A DNA stretch of 64,000 nt from assembly GCF_037975245.1 (NCBI RefSeq), contig NC_092570.1:18081918-18145917 (forward strand). The letters are read 5' to 3'. Source of the DNA: Apostichopus japonicus (Eukaryota; Echinodermata; Holothuroidea; Aspidochirotida; Stichopodidae). This document shows, piece after piece, positions 23,065 to 34,993 of this stretch (position 1 is its first letter; each line of letters opens with the position of its first letter). The position numbers were made by a program, and so were the translations under genes. The notes below the pieces were generated by a model that did not search any database, was not told the DNA's origin, and saw nothing but the letters and a program-made list of their open reading frames with translations.

Positions 23065-24144
23065 AGTAGTATATGCCGTGCTACTTCACCCCCCCCCCCC
23101 CACAACGGGAGTCCAAACGGGGCAAACTAGGGCGCCATTTCGGGAGCCCCAGTTTTTTGGGGCCAACTGGGAGTCGTTTCGGGAGCCCCGATTTTCGGGG
23201 GTTCTTTTCGGGAGTCGTTTCCAAGAGCCCCGTTATTTTTTACATTGAATTTTCTTTCTTTTGTAAAGCGGGTATCCGTTTTTCACATCGACGCTGTTAT
23301 CATTTATAACAAGGCATTTAATTAAATAATTAATTACACATGTACATGCGTTTCGGCAGCTTTGCTTTTGATCTGTTTAGGAGTCTTATCGAATCCCACA
23401 TGTAACCTTTTTTTTACCATTTATGGATATTCCAATTAGACAGTACATTAGTTCTACCATGGTTTTTACCTCCATGGTTCTACATTACATGGTACACAAA
23501 CTGCAGAAGGGAGTGTATACACGTACACGCTGGGATCCAAGCGCTCCCGTAACAGAAGTCTTAATTAGTACCAAACCTGAGATAGTTGCAAGACCTGCCA
23601 ATGCAGAATGTAGACTTTCCATGCATGAACTGTCCCAAACAACTTACGTAACGCGTGATTAATGTAATCGGTACAAAAGAAGTTTTCGCAATAGGCTATT
23701 CACATTGACCGAACCTTAGATATAAACGACTTCACATTTGGTCACACCGAACTATTGGGGATCGGTGGTGCTACATGCAGGACAGGCCCAAGTTGAACAT
23801 GTTGCCAGAACGGATAGTCGCATCAGTGACAGTGAAGCAGAAACGGTAAATGCCGAGAAAAAACGCACGATGCGGTGAATGCGATGAACACGCGAGCACA
23901 AAATGTGTGACTCAAAGAGCAAAAGAGCACACCTTGACCTAAAATGATGAGTGTGAAAAAGGGTGCCCGCTTTTAATAAAATACTTTTAAAAAACGGGGG
24001 CTCTCGAAAAGTATCCCCGAAAAACGAGGGCTCCCGAAAACGGCTCCCGAGTTAAAAACGGGGGCTCCCGAAATGACGCCCGAGTTCGCCCGTTTGGACT
24101 CCCGATAGGGGGGGGGGGTGAAGTAGCACACGACATATACTACT
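23065..24144. mobile_element. 1.08-kb non-autonomous DNA element with long inverted arms
   Basis: Inverted arms of about 215-245 bp (about 23065-23310 and 23930-24144) start with agtagtatatg, then ctacttcacc and a C run, then gggagtccaaacggg. They contain repeated cgggagcccc units and end in aaagcgggyayccgttttt. A 6-bp direct repeat agtgtc flanks the element (23059-23064 and 24145-24150). The about 620-bp interior carries no recognisable transposase; a 79-codon frame at 23423 looks incidental. Long arms, AG-starting termini and a 6-bp target duplication are features reported for Polinton/Maverick elements, so a miniature derivative is possible. Other superfamilies cannot be excluded. Confidence 0.75.
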
Positions 24145-24150
24145 AGTGTC

Positions 24151-24939
24151 AAAAATAAGTTGCCTTTGTCTCCAGGTTTGAGAAGGTATTCTACATCGCT
24201 GATCGGCCTATTTACTCTCCAATACATAATTTTTCCTGCAGTTGTGTAATACTTTTGTTAATCACTTTATTCAAACATGCCTACTGAAAGGCATACCTGC
24301 AAGTCTCCTAAATTCGCAATTGATACACACGCAAGCGACCGACTGATTTTAGATTTCATTTCCAAACCACGTTTACTTACGGTAACAAACCTTTTTTAAG
24401 CATATATGGTGCATGCTTTCATATAAAGTTACCATACTTCTTAGACAAACAGACACATTATAGGTCTCTAACCAAATAGCTAAATAAAAACCCTGGGACA
24501 TCTGCAAAGCAAAACAGTTGTTACGAAGTGATTTCCGCCAATATTTAGCCATGCTGCCCTCTAATTAATTGTAGCTTTGTAGACGTGTTGCAATTATCGA
24601 ACTGCTGTCATTCTTTCCTTTTTCCAAATTTACATAGCCCCATCTTTTTATTTCCGCAATAGATTGGTTGTGACACATAGCTAGTTGTTCAATTTAAGAA
24701 ATATATAGAGGAATATAAAAGGGATCTCAACACACGTTGGATGGTTGACTGGGTGGGGAGAGAGAGGGGGTTGGGGGAGATATAAATCCGACCGCTGTTC
24801 ACTTGTATTGTGATTGCCGGCCGTGACAGCACTTTGTCCGCGTGAACTTAAGTTGAAATCACAGCTGTGAATATATGGTGGGAAAGGGGAGGGGAAGGGT
24901 GTGTACACAAGCCTATGCTCACTATCTAACTTTAACACG
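24151..24939. other. non-coding stretch
   Basis: No gene supported. A G-rich patch (24751-24778) and another (24880-24900) are the only unusual composition. Confidence 0.45.
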
Positions 24940-25105
24940 TTTTAAGAAGAAAAGTCACAAAGAAAGAACCTGGGCACGAAAAACCAGTCAGTTATCGGCT
25001 CTCAACTTCTGTCTCCTTGCATCGAAACTATGAATGTGTGATCACTGGTAGGTGTGCACGGTATTCATAATGCTACACATGAGCTTAACCAAAGGCTATA
25101 TAACA
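24940..25105 (-). mobile_element. U2-headed SINE, older copy
   Basis: On the minus strand the sequence reads tagcctttggttaagctcat then gtgtag (a degraded U2 5' region), gtgatcacac, cgatgcaaggagac, gttgagagccgat, and then ttcgtgcccaggttctttc, gtgactttt and cttaaaa. The order and words match the younger copy at 55121-55311 throughout the non-U2 body. The head has lost the CGG and GGC of U2, so this copy is older or from a diverged subfamily. No target duplication is clear. Confidence 0.78.
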
Positions 25106-25981
25106 AAAACAAATAATTAAAACGGATTTTTTTCCCCCCCTTCTTTTCTTTAGGTGTAAATCAAATGTTTTTGGTACAATTCAAACGAACGAAATTCGGG
25201 AACTTGACTCTTTTCACATACAAGAGTATCATATAATATCATCAATTATATATACAAGGACTGCAATAAACCCCTATCATTATACTAACATCTGACACAA
25301 TATATTGTAAACACATCATAATTTGGTACACTCTTTTCCCCAGCATTTGTTGATATGTAGTTCATATTGTAGAAATTTTAATATTCATTATGTTTTCTAA
25401 ATAATTTATGTTGCCATATTTGTCAAAGGCTGAGCGGTAAAGCTATAATATCCCTACTACATGAACAGTTTCGTTTTAGAACTAATTAAACAAAAAAGCA
25501 ATGGCCAAAGAAGTTTCTATATCACCAAAGGTAACTTTACGTTGTTGATCCCTCAAAATGTCAATCAATAAAAAATGACCATATGATATTTGTCACTTTT
25601 TTCTTGAATTTACCAAAATCGATTTTGTAATCGATCTTTGGCACCCTCTACTAACATTCATTAAATTCAATGATGTTTAGCATGAGTATCAGAAATTCAA
25701 TACTGAAGATCACACTGCCTATATCAGAAAATATAATTTCAGAATGTTTCGTAAAAATACATTATTAACCTACTTTACACAAATTTAATTTAGATGTAGT
25801 AGGTATTAGGATGGAGTAATATGTGTTACAATACACTTACATTGATATGAACATATAGACCTACAGCATATATATATATATATATATTTATATAGGCTAA
25901 TATGAAACTAGGCTTGTTATGAAACTTTAATTATAAATTTCATCCAGAAATTGAAATGGATCTATCAGATGTTCGAAGGAT
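25106..25981. other. non-coding AT-rich stretch
   Basis: Contains a TA-repeat tract at about 25869-25890. Nothing else recognised. Confidence 0.45.
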
Positions 25982-25989
25982 GGAAAGAG

Positions 25990-26355
25990 CAAGGGCTTAG
26001 GAACCGGGGGGGGGGGGCTGGGGGCGCCAGCCCCCCCAGTGAAAAATGTGGAGGGGCGGAAGTATCATTCCGCCCCCCGCTTCGCAAGTCAGAAAACCCC
26101 TTTTTCATTTCCAAATGAGAAAAAAAATCTCATTTGGAGCACCAAATTGCATCTAAGGCCAGGTGAAAATGCAAAATTATTTACAAAATGGAGTGGGTGG
26201 GTTGAAGTATGCTATATTGCACCAAATTGCATCTGAGGCCACCTGGAAATGCAAAAAAATCCAAAGGGGAGGGGGACACCCCCTCCCCTAAGACCCCTCC
26301 CCCAGGCCGGCCATCAGTCCAGCCCCCCACTCAAAAGTACCTTCCTACGCCACTG
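25990..26355. mobile_element. hAT-type miniature element, 366 bp
   Basis: Flanked by a perfect 8-bp duplication ggaaagag (25982-25989 and 26356-26363), the size expected of hAT insertions. Ends are caagggcttaggaacc and, inverted from the right, cagtggcgtaggaagg: imperfect terminal repeats sharing ggcktaggaa. The interior is G/C-run rich at both ends (gggggctgggggcgcc; cagccccccact) and contains an 80-bp internal duplication (accaaattgcatctraggcc at 26141 and 26221). No transposase. Confidence 0.8.
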
Positions 26356-26363
26356 GGAAAGAG

Positions 26364-28068
26364 AATAGACCTTTGTTAATTTTAAAAGCCCTGTACTTAC
26401 ATAGTCGTTGAGAATGACTTTGGTATAAAGTTGATAAGGTCTGTGCTTTTGAAAGCTAGTAGTTTTATGTGAAGCATGGAGCTCCTTTATGCAACAACAA
26501 CAAAGTAATATGCCAATTTTAAGAAAACTGCGTTTTGTGTGAAAAGTTTTTAATCTGGGAATAACATTAATGATCTTACCATCAAACGTTGATTAATGTA
26601 TAGAGGGTTACGATGTAAAGGTTAAACGGTTCGAGCTATGTGCGTATATCAATTCTGTAGGTATACATAGGCCTAGTATACTTTGTACATGGTATGCTAC
26701 TCGTTATATTATAGCATACATATCACATTGTTTATTATCGTATCAGGGAGATGATATTTACAACAGTTCCCTGACCCTCTGTAGCGTGTTCGATATGTAT
26801 AGTCTATTCTGTACGGTGTACATAGCATATTCTATTAACTGGTATACGGTACATGTGTACATCTGAGTAAGCACGGTAGCCTATATATTGTAATGTGTTT
26901 ATTAATACTCTCGATGTATACTATATGATATGATATGCTATGTGAACCCAGCATGGAACACTTGGCCGCCTTTGGAATGAATACCAAGTTTTGCAAGGCA
27001 GCATAAGTGTTCTAACAACGTTTTACAAGTTTATACTGATCATATTTGAGGTTTTTTTTCCCTGCTAGCACTAGCAGTCACCTCAGCCTGTCACCGACTC
27101 ACCATAGATAAGTTTTCTACAAAGCCTAGTTTTATCTAGCGTCACTTGGTTATGATGTTCGCAGGAAACCTGGATAATGTACCACAGTTCGACCACATCA
27201 TGTTTTCAGTTTGCCAACGTGTTCCTGTGATGGTAACCAATTTCAAGTTAACTCATAATTGTGACACCCTCAACACTGACTTACCAGGAGCAAATGGAGT
27301 CTTATTTAGGCAAAGGGTTATGCTTTGGCAAAGGGTTATACATAATTATGGGGAACATTTTATGCAAAAATGAGTCATTTGAGAGTCCACACCATGTTCC
27401 AGTGTCTTATTTATTATACCCCTCTTTTCTGTCATATCATTTTCATTAATTGTTTTAAGTATATGTTCAAATTGTCTGGCTGAACTACTGACAACAGGAC
27501 TTGGTAGAGATATGCTGTTGAGCAATGTACGAGCAGCACTTGTACTGATGGAAGTCTGATGCAAGCCTAGCTACAATGCAATGTTTACCCCGTGATGGAT
27601 TCCTGCCAGGTTTGTTACGTTGGTTTACGACGTGTCTGAAATGTCCTTCAGTAGGAAATCTAGACTTTTTCTTAAAAGACTTCATCTTCGAATTTCTGCC
27701 AAAAATTCTTGAAAAAAGTGTCACAAATGTCTAAAAAATTTGCGGACAGACAGTGATTCTATAAGAAGCTACTTTCATTATGTGAAATTGACATGTAATT
27801 GACATTCAATTAAAGGAATTCCTGTGCCCGGGTAATACAGCTGTAATCTCCACTACTTTAACCAGCATAAACTGATTAACCGTTTTAGGCTATAGGTTAC
27901 ATCACTTGTAACTGATCATTAAAAAACAAATTTAATATAGGTTCACGACAGTTTGTAGTCAGTCCACTATCCTCAAATTTAACAAAGGTTTGTGACATTA
28001 TATAGAAGCCTTGCTCTGAAAAAGAAGTTGTTGTTTTTACTTAAACTCAATTAAGCTTTTCCTTAAAA
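26364..28068. other. non-coding stretch
   Basis: No exon supported. Small direct repeats ggcaaagggttat occur at about 27310 and 27329. Open frames on both strands (for example 27485-27724 minus) show no recognisable domain. Confidence 0.4.
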
Positions 28069-28761
28069 ATGATGGTCGGTGAACGTGAAGAAGCTACTTC
28101 TACGAAGGTTGTTTTCAGTAAGTTGATAGGTTTGCTTGTTTTATTTCGTGTGATTCATTCTAAGTTTATGTTTTCACCATTATGCCTCGTTCCGTTAAGC
28201 CTGATAGTCGCACGGAGTCAAAAAAGTTCGCTGAAGAGCAAATTCGCGAGCACGGACCTTTTACAGATCCGAAGCCTGCACAACCTATCGTTAACAGAGA
28301 ATTTTAGTTTTATAAACATTACGAACACTATCATTTGAAGGGAGACCAATTTTGCCGTATTACACATGGAGTTTGTGGTATCCAGAGTTAACTTCGCATT
28401 TGTACGCTCCCTGTTATTAGGGTGGCGATATTAACTGGGGAAGTTCCCCTGAAAACGTCAAATTCATGGCTCTACGAGAAACGAAACCACACCCACAAGT
28501 ACTTGTCTGATTGGTGAAACATTTTGTCATGTGATCTCCTGTATCACCTGATCGAAAATCTGAAATTATTATCAACAAGCACACATGTGTACGCGAGACT
28601 AATAATTAATTCGTTCTACACAAGTACACGGGCTTACCGCACAAATTGTAATGTCGTCTGTCGTTATCGTTGTGCAGAGTGACAAAGCGAGAGGAGATCT
28701 ACACGATCAAGAGAGTTTATCCTTAACCGTCATTCGATGTGGGAAACAGAAAATTGAATAA
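28069..28761 (+). promoter_or_regulatory. candidate promoter / first-exon region with short ORFs
   Basis: This stretch has more CpG than its surroundings and a cattttgt...gattggtg context with an inverted CCAAT box near 28512. Three short frames start in it: ATG 28069 reaching a GTAAGT donor near 28118; ATG 28182, 41 codons (MPRSVKPDSRTESKKFAEEQ onward) to TAG 28307; and ATG 28651, 36 codons (MSSVVIVVQSDKARGDLHDQ onward) to TAA 28761. None matches a family I know. It could be the 5' end of a gene whose later exons I did not find. Confidence 0.22.
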
Positions 28762-30692
28762 CAACTCGCTGGATATAATCTTCAGGTTCGTTTGCTATCT
28801 TTACCCAAGTGATATAGTTACGAGAGTTCTGAAAGCTTTGTGACAAGCTTTAAAATTTCATGTCTAATTTAAACAGGTGATCTAACAATTACTGATACTG
28901 ATAACATACTTAGTGTTAGGCCTAACTGTTCGTGTTACTGTAAGTATATTGGTAGTCTAAGTTCTAACTGTAAGTTACCAGTGTTATGGCGCGGTACCAG
29001 TTATTGTCATAATTTTACCATAGCAACGGAAAATAAGTCCAACTTGAAATCTGCTTACAATACTCCCAATGTGCTTTTCACAAAAGTGAAATAAGAATTT
29101 GAGGTAACATTGGAAAGCTACGCCTACTGTAAGTCCAAATTATCACCATCCAGTATCTTTTTGGTGTTGAAGTAGGGTTGTGTAGTTAAAGGCCTACAGT
29201 ATATATCAACAGTGGGTACACCTGTTTCTTGTTTGTGTCCAATGTAAAGAATGAAGAAATATCACAATTTTTTCGTCTAGGCCTTACTTCTTGTACTGGT
29301 TATGTTTGATTAATTATTAACTAGTGGGGCCCAAAGATATTCATAGGTTGTACTAGTCAATTCTATAGATGCATCCCACACTTTTAAGTAGGACTACCTA
29401 ACCTATTAAAAGAAAACACCATTGTTTGTTATTATATTTCTTTGGGAATGGCCCAGAGTTTCATTTATAAATCAACCTAACGAAAAAATAGAAGAGAATA
29501 TTGTTAACACATTGAAAAAGCTTAATATGTAACAATTTGTGGAATTTATCATAAAGTGAGCAAAATCTACCATAAATGTTGTGTGCACCATAATTGTCCG
29601 GCATACCCATAGACCTTAAACATAGATAGTCTGATATAGTCCTCATTTTAATCAAGGCATTTGAAGTGACCAAATGTTAAAACCAGGTATAAGTAAATGC
29701 TTCAACCCTTAGCATATATGTACACTAAAAAAAATTGTCTCAAAAAAATCTGAACAATATTCTGGGCAGAGAAGCTATCCTGAATTTTGAAATGAGTTCT
29801 TTTGAACTTCAAAATACTGATATGATTATCCAACAATCATTTTTAGTTGAAGCTGAATGTTGCCTAAACTTACCATATCTACATCAAGTTTTGCATTGTC
29901 CAACAGGCAGCCACCCATCTGTCAATGATATATCCTAAACTACAATAACTACCATCTGTGGCAATTTACAGTATGTTAGGTCTACATTCATTATGAGCAA
30001 ATGTTTTAAAATAAAGTGTTGCATAAAATATATATTGTTGAGAGATACATATATGCGTTGCTTGTACAGTACTGTACAGCTTTTGGATGGACTACTAATA
30101 TTTAGTTGGTTATTAATAGGTTGAAGTTTTTGTTAATAACAATGTCATTTCCATAGTATTTTTAAATCTCCAGAAAGTATCCTTTTGCCTGCATTAATTG
30201 ATGACTTTAGGAAGAATTGTAGTCTTCATTTGCTAAAGTCCAAGAGAAAAAAACTGAGTGTTAGAATTGTTTTCTATGTACCTGTAAGCTATTTTTGTAT
30301 CCAAGATATTCACCTACCCTTTAAGGCTTAATTGATGACTATGTTGGATATTCTTTGCAGGCCTTAATAATATTAATCCATTGATTTATAAATTGTAATA
30401 CCTCAACCAAAATGTATTCTTTTAACTTCATAAACCATCCTTGGATGATATTGAATTCCATTTGACAAAATTCCTACTGCATTGCAAACATGTCATGTTT
30501 GCATTATTTTATATATCAATTTGTCATTTAATGATTTCCTTTTTGTAAATGAACTGTGTAAAAGCCTGGCAGTACTTACAATGTAAACATTGTTGTATGG
30601 AAACACTTCATACATACATGGTTGTCTTTGGATATAGACTTTTTTCTGTTAGGCTGTATTTACTCATGAATACAAAATGATTCTTGTTAATA
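28762..30692. other. non-coding AT-rich stretch
   Basis: Read on both strands; no exon, RNA or mobile element supported. Confidence 0.45.
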
Positions 30693-31204
30693 TAAGTGCA
30701 AAATGAGGGTCATTAGCTAAGTACTATATTCCTGTGTCTTCATTTATGTAACAACCTTAATATATAACAGACAATATCATTGAAATATATCAGTACTATG
30801 GCTAAGTGGGTAAAGGCGGTGGCATTTGAAGTCATGAGGCTTAGCAACCGGGAGGTTCCACGAACTTCCAATTTTTTATCCCTGGCCGGTGCATAGTAAG
30901 GTGGCCGTGTCATCCGAAAGCAATCTATGGTTTTCTCATCTGAAATAACGTTCTAAATCGAAAAGATTGCAAATTTGAGTTAAAAATGTTGAATTGGAAG
31001 CCACTCAACGTGAAAGTTGTAATCCATAAGCCATTGCAGGCTTCTCCCACATTCGTGGTTGCTTAAGTGTCGTTAAAATAACTGCCTGATTATTATTCTG
31101 ATTATAATACAATATTAAATATCAGTGCAAAATTAGTGTCTTCAGTGCTATGTTCCTTTTATTCATTTATGTAGCAACCTTGATGTAACAGACCATATCA
31201 TTTA
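30693..31204. repeat. diverged 85-90-bp direct repeats bracketing a SINE
   Basis: The segments 30693-30783 and about 31118-31204 align through agtgcaaaat, gtactatattcct / gtgctatgttcct, ttcatttatgta-caacctt and taacaga-catatcatt. The SINE lies between them. The repeats are far longer than a target duplication, so either an older tandem duplication received the SINE or a larger element carries these flanks. Confidence 0.6.
30797..31108 (+). mobile_element. tRNA-derived SINE, second family
   Basis: The head is atggctaagtgggtaaaggc (box A: TGGCTAAGTGG) with a longer tRNA-like spacing to a degenerate box B (gggaggttccacgaactt). The body ends agtgtcgttaaaataactgc then ctgattattattctgatt. The 3' word agtgtcgtta is shared with the LINE remnant at 63215-63224, suggesting the SINE borrowed a LINE tail for mobilisation. 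It is not related in head or tail to the SINE copies at 6.8 and 63.7 kb. Confidence 0.65.
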
Positions 31205-34200
31205 AAGGTTCTTAATGAAAGCATACCTGATTGTATATAGTCAACAAATGTCTTTGTTTATCAGGAACTTATAAATGATAGATTTAAATTTTTTAATTTC
31301 TACTTCTAGATTGCATTCGTAGCAAAGAAAAGAAAGTTTGTTAAAGAGAAAGTGTAGGAGCTTTGCATAGCTACCAAGAAATGTACACAGTGATCACAAT
31401 TTCTATAGCTATTCTCATGTTTATGGATTTTGTTTTCATAAAATCCTGTAGTTATGTTTACAAGAACTGCTGTACACTGTCTTTGTGTACAAGTAGTTTG
31501 CCTATATCATGTAGCATGAAGCTTTGCGATACCAGATTTCCTGGTCAGTTCATTCATGGAGCTTGGTAATAGCTCCATGGTTCATTGTTCCTTTTGTTTT
31601 CCTTTGTTATGAAATTGATAGTCATAATATACCAAACTGTGTGAATACAGGAACGCTGCACGAGATTGCTTCTCTGTGATCATACCGTTCTGGACGTTGT
31701 GTCAATAATCACACTTCACACCTATTCATTACAAACCAGCCAAATACCTGTGCCAGCTTCCTGAACTCAGTATCTTCTACAAGGCATCGATTATTACCCC
31801 AGCTCTAATGAATGGTTATGGATTGGAATATTAAAGTGTGCAATTGGTGGTTATATCATGGTAGAGTAATTTTATTTACACTGTGTCACTCATGGCAGAT
31901 GATGACAAGGTCAGCTGCAATGTATCCCGATACATATATCGATGTTACATTGTGGATGATAGCTGTACTGTAATTACTGGTTTAATGTTCTTGGATACGT
32001 CCAGTCGTAAATCAGCTATTTTTAGATGAGTCTGATAGATTTTGAATTTTTAAATTTTTAAATTTTGGTTGATGCTAAAATCCCATTATTTAATATCATG
32101 TGCCTGGGAATGCCATCGAAATGAATTACACACCTACAATTCCAGGAGATGACTAGGGCTGTTAACCATAAACCATGGTCCAAAGCATCTGCAGATTACA
32201 CACTCCACAATGATAACGCTGAAGTAAATGTACACAATAAATAAACTCACGATATTTCAATACAGTCAATCCGAAGCTGGAAAATATTACTGTAATGAAA
32301 TTATAATAATTGTCAAGTTTTGCTTCAAATCCTTTTATTACTAATGGCGGACATAACATGGGTCAATCAAGCAGTCATGTCTGATGGAGGGCACTGCACA
32401 TCAGCCCATCATAAAGTTGAGTGGACTTATCTGCACATGTATATTACCTTACACTGTACAGTACAATATGCAACTAACTGTACGTAATTCGCTTTCCATT
32501 ATGTATAAATGGCAAAATCTGTTATAACTGTTAAAACCTCACTTGTACCTTGAAATATACCGTGGCATATTCTTGATTTGCTCACAAATGCAGAAATCTT
32601 ATTGTAAAAATTATATGGCTTTAATACTATTGTCTGGGAATAACTTCCTAATGTACTGTATACAACTCCCAGTACAGTGTGCTAAATATGTTATCATACT
32701 GTTTTTGAGGAGAAGTGACCTTCACAACCCACAAAAATATATTTTCTATGTCTTTGGGAGGATTATTGAAGTGAACTCAAATACATACCATGGTGTATAA
32801 TAATTGATCAATCATCTGAAAACTGTACCCAGCTGAGAAAGGAGAAAAGGGACTGACTTTTGTGACAAGAAAATCTTAATTTTATGTGAGTCATATGACT
32901 GTGTGTACAGATAGACTTGTACAAGTAAATTATAAAGTCTGCGTTTATATCGCACTTTGCATAGATACAAAAATCATAGAGCGACTCAAGGTCTGATGCA
33001 TTGGTAATTAGATTGAAGTTTTTTATTACCAAACATGCAATAGTCCTGAACTTTATATAAATGATAAAATTGATAAGCTGTAAAATAAAATACAAATATA
33101 TCTAGAAACTGGTGTTTAAATATCACACATGTGACGAAGATAACTGTGGGGGCAATTAAACCAGTGAAACCAGACTGATTCATTCAGTTAGTTTCAAGAA
33201 CCAGACAGTAATTTACCTTAATTATCCTTGCTAGAGGGTGGAAACATTTGTTTTGAAATCTAGACTTGGAGTTCCAAGGAGACAGAGCTGAGGAGTAATA
33301 TAATCTGAGTCAGAGATGAAATGTTTTCAAGCAGCTGGTTTGTATTTATAACCTAGAATGTTATAGCATGTAATTACAGGAACACCAGCTACACAGTAGC
33401 CATTCTCACATTCTCGGAGGGTGAGGTAACACCATTTACGGTCAGGAAAGAAACCATGTTACCGAGTTATTGTTTTATCGTTGTTATAGGAGTTACCTCA
33501 GGGGCTAGTGTTAAAATTTTAAGCCCCATCAAATGATGTTGATCTTGTGGATTTAAAAACAGATTATTTAGTCATCAACAGCTGACCAATCACTATGTTT
33601 AACAAAGTAGGAGAATTCAAAACAAATTGGTTCTAGTCTTTACCACAGACCAGGGCTTTTCAACTTATTTTAGCTACAATGGCCAGCAAAAAAAAAGCAC
33701 TAATTGTAACAAAGAGTAGAAGGACTGACTGTGCATAGCTAAATTTAGAAATGTGTAAAGAAGCCTGGTTGGGTGCTCAAGCCTAGATGGTAGTGTAGGA
33801 GCTGCATACCTATTTTTGTGCAACATTGTGAGCCAGATTGAAATACATTGTGGGTCTGATTTGTACCAATGGAAGCTTGCCAAACTCATTAGATCCATGC
33901 ATGCCATAGAACCTGAGTATGCATTAAATCTAGGTGTAACCTAGTAGCTTTTTTTCCCTTTTTCTTTCATCACTACTTTACATACATGTATGCATAGATA
34001 AGACATGGTTTGGATCGTTTGCTCAGACTGACGCTGATGTAGGATTAAACCAGATAATTTGATGGTAGAGGAACCAGAATAAGCGTAAGCTTTTCTAGTC
34101 TGGACCCTCCCCCCCCCCCAAAAAAAAAAACATGGTTGTGGAACCTAAGATTAAATACATTTAACAATATAAAGTGGTTATCAAACATTAATTTCACATA

Positions 34201-34377
34201 TTTGAACTGTAAGGAGAAAACTTCCAGAAAACTTGACAGAATTCATGGAGAACAATGGAATAATTGCAGTATTTACTGTAAGTTTTATTTAGTTTTGTAA
34301 TACTTGGTGTATGTGTTAAAATCTTAGATAGCCTTGGATCAATCTAGGATGGTTTTTACACTATAATGTAGAAGATA
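31205..34377. other. non-coding stretch
   Basis: No gene supported. A C-then-A homopolymer pair lies near 34107-34130. Open frames up to 95 codons (for example 32808-33095 minus) carry no domain. Confidence 0.45.
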
Positions 34378-34383
34378 CATAAA

Positions 34384-34986
34384 CAGGGTTCTGCCAAGGG
34401 TGGATTGAGTGCCGGCAGGACTATCTAAGCGGAGCGCCACCATCAGTTGGCGCGGAGCGTACAAGAAAATTTGGGGTTTTGGAAACCCCCAGATGGCCGG
34501 AAACGGCCCTTCCCGAGTTTTCTGAGCCACATGTAGACAGCTTTGAAATGAGATCTCATGTCTGGAATTTTTCATAATTAATGAAAAAAGTTAGGTGGTG
34601 CCTATTAAATAAATCATTCAGGCTGAGATGATAATTTTAGATGGACAGTTATTTACGACAGTTATGATATACACACTGAGCGACTAACGCTGCTTCTCAT
34701 GTATCGAGTAGTGAATACAAAATCTGAGTGTAATTTCATGTACAAATAAACAGTAAACTAGTGAATAACTCCGATCAACTGGGCGATATCATGCAGTGAA
34801 CCTTTGAACAACGTTTATTACTGCAGTGTTACTGTACGTTCGACCCTCCGGCTATGGAGCTGTTTTTTGGAGTTCCTATCGAAAATAAGTGCCGGTCGGA
34901 AAAGTCACTCATGCAGATTGTGGCGGTCGGTAATTCAGCGTGCTGGTCGGGCCCGACCGGCGCCGACCGGCAGCGGCAGAACCCTG
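34384..34986. mobile_element. hAT-type miniature element, about 600 bp
   Basis: Terminal inverted repeat cagggttctgcc at 34384 and its inverse ggcagaaccctg ending at 34986. A direct repeat cataaac flanks it (34378-34384 and 34987-34993); taking the termini as AGGG...CCCT gives acataaac/gcataaac, seven of eight matching. The right end is rich in ccggtcgg-type words. About 95 bp near the left end is homologous to the right part of the element at 50380-50762. No transposase frame. Confidence 0.75.
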
Positions 34987-34993
34987 CATAAAC

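Noticed and set aside
31309-31356. Ribosomal protein S3 exon (frame with KKRKFV after an acceptor)
   Set aside because: Only six residues match and a stop follows within a few codons; best explained by chance.
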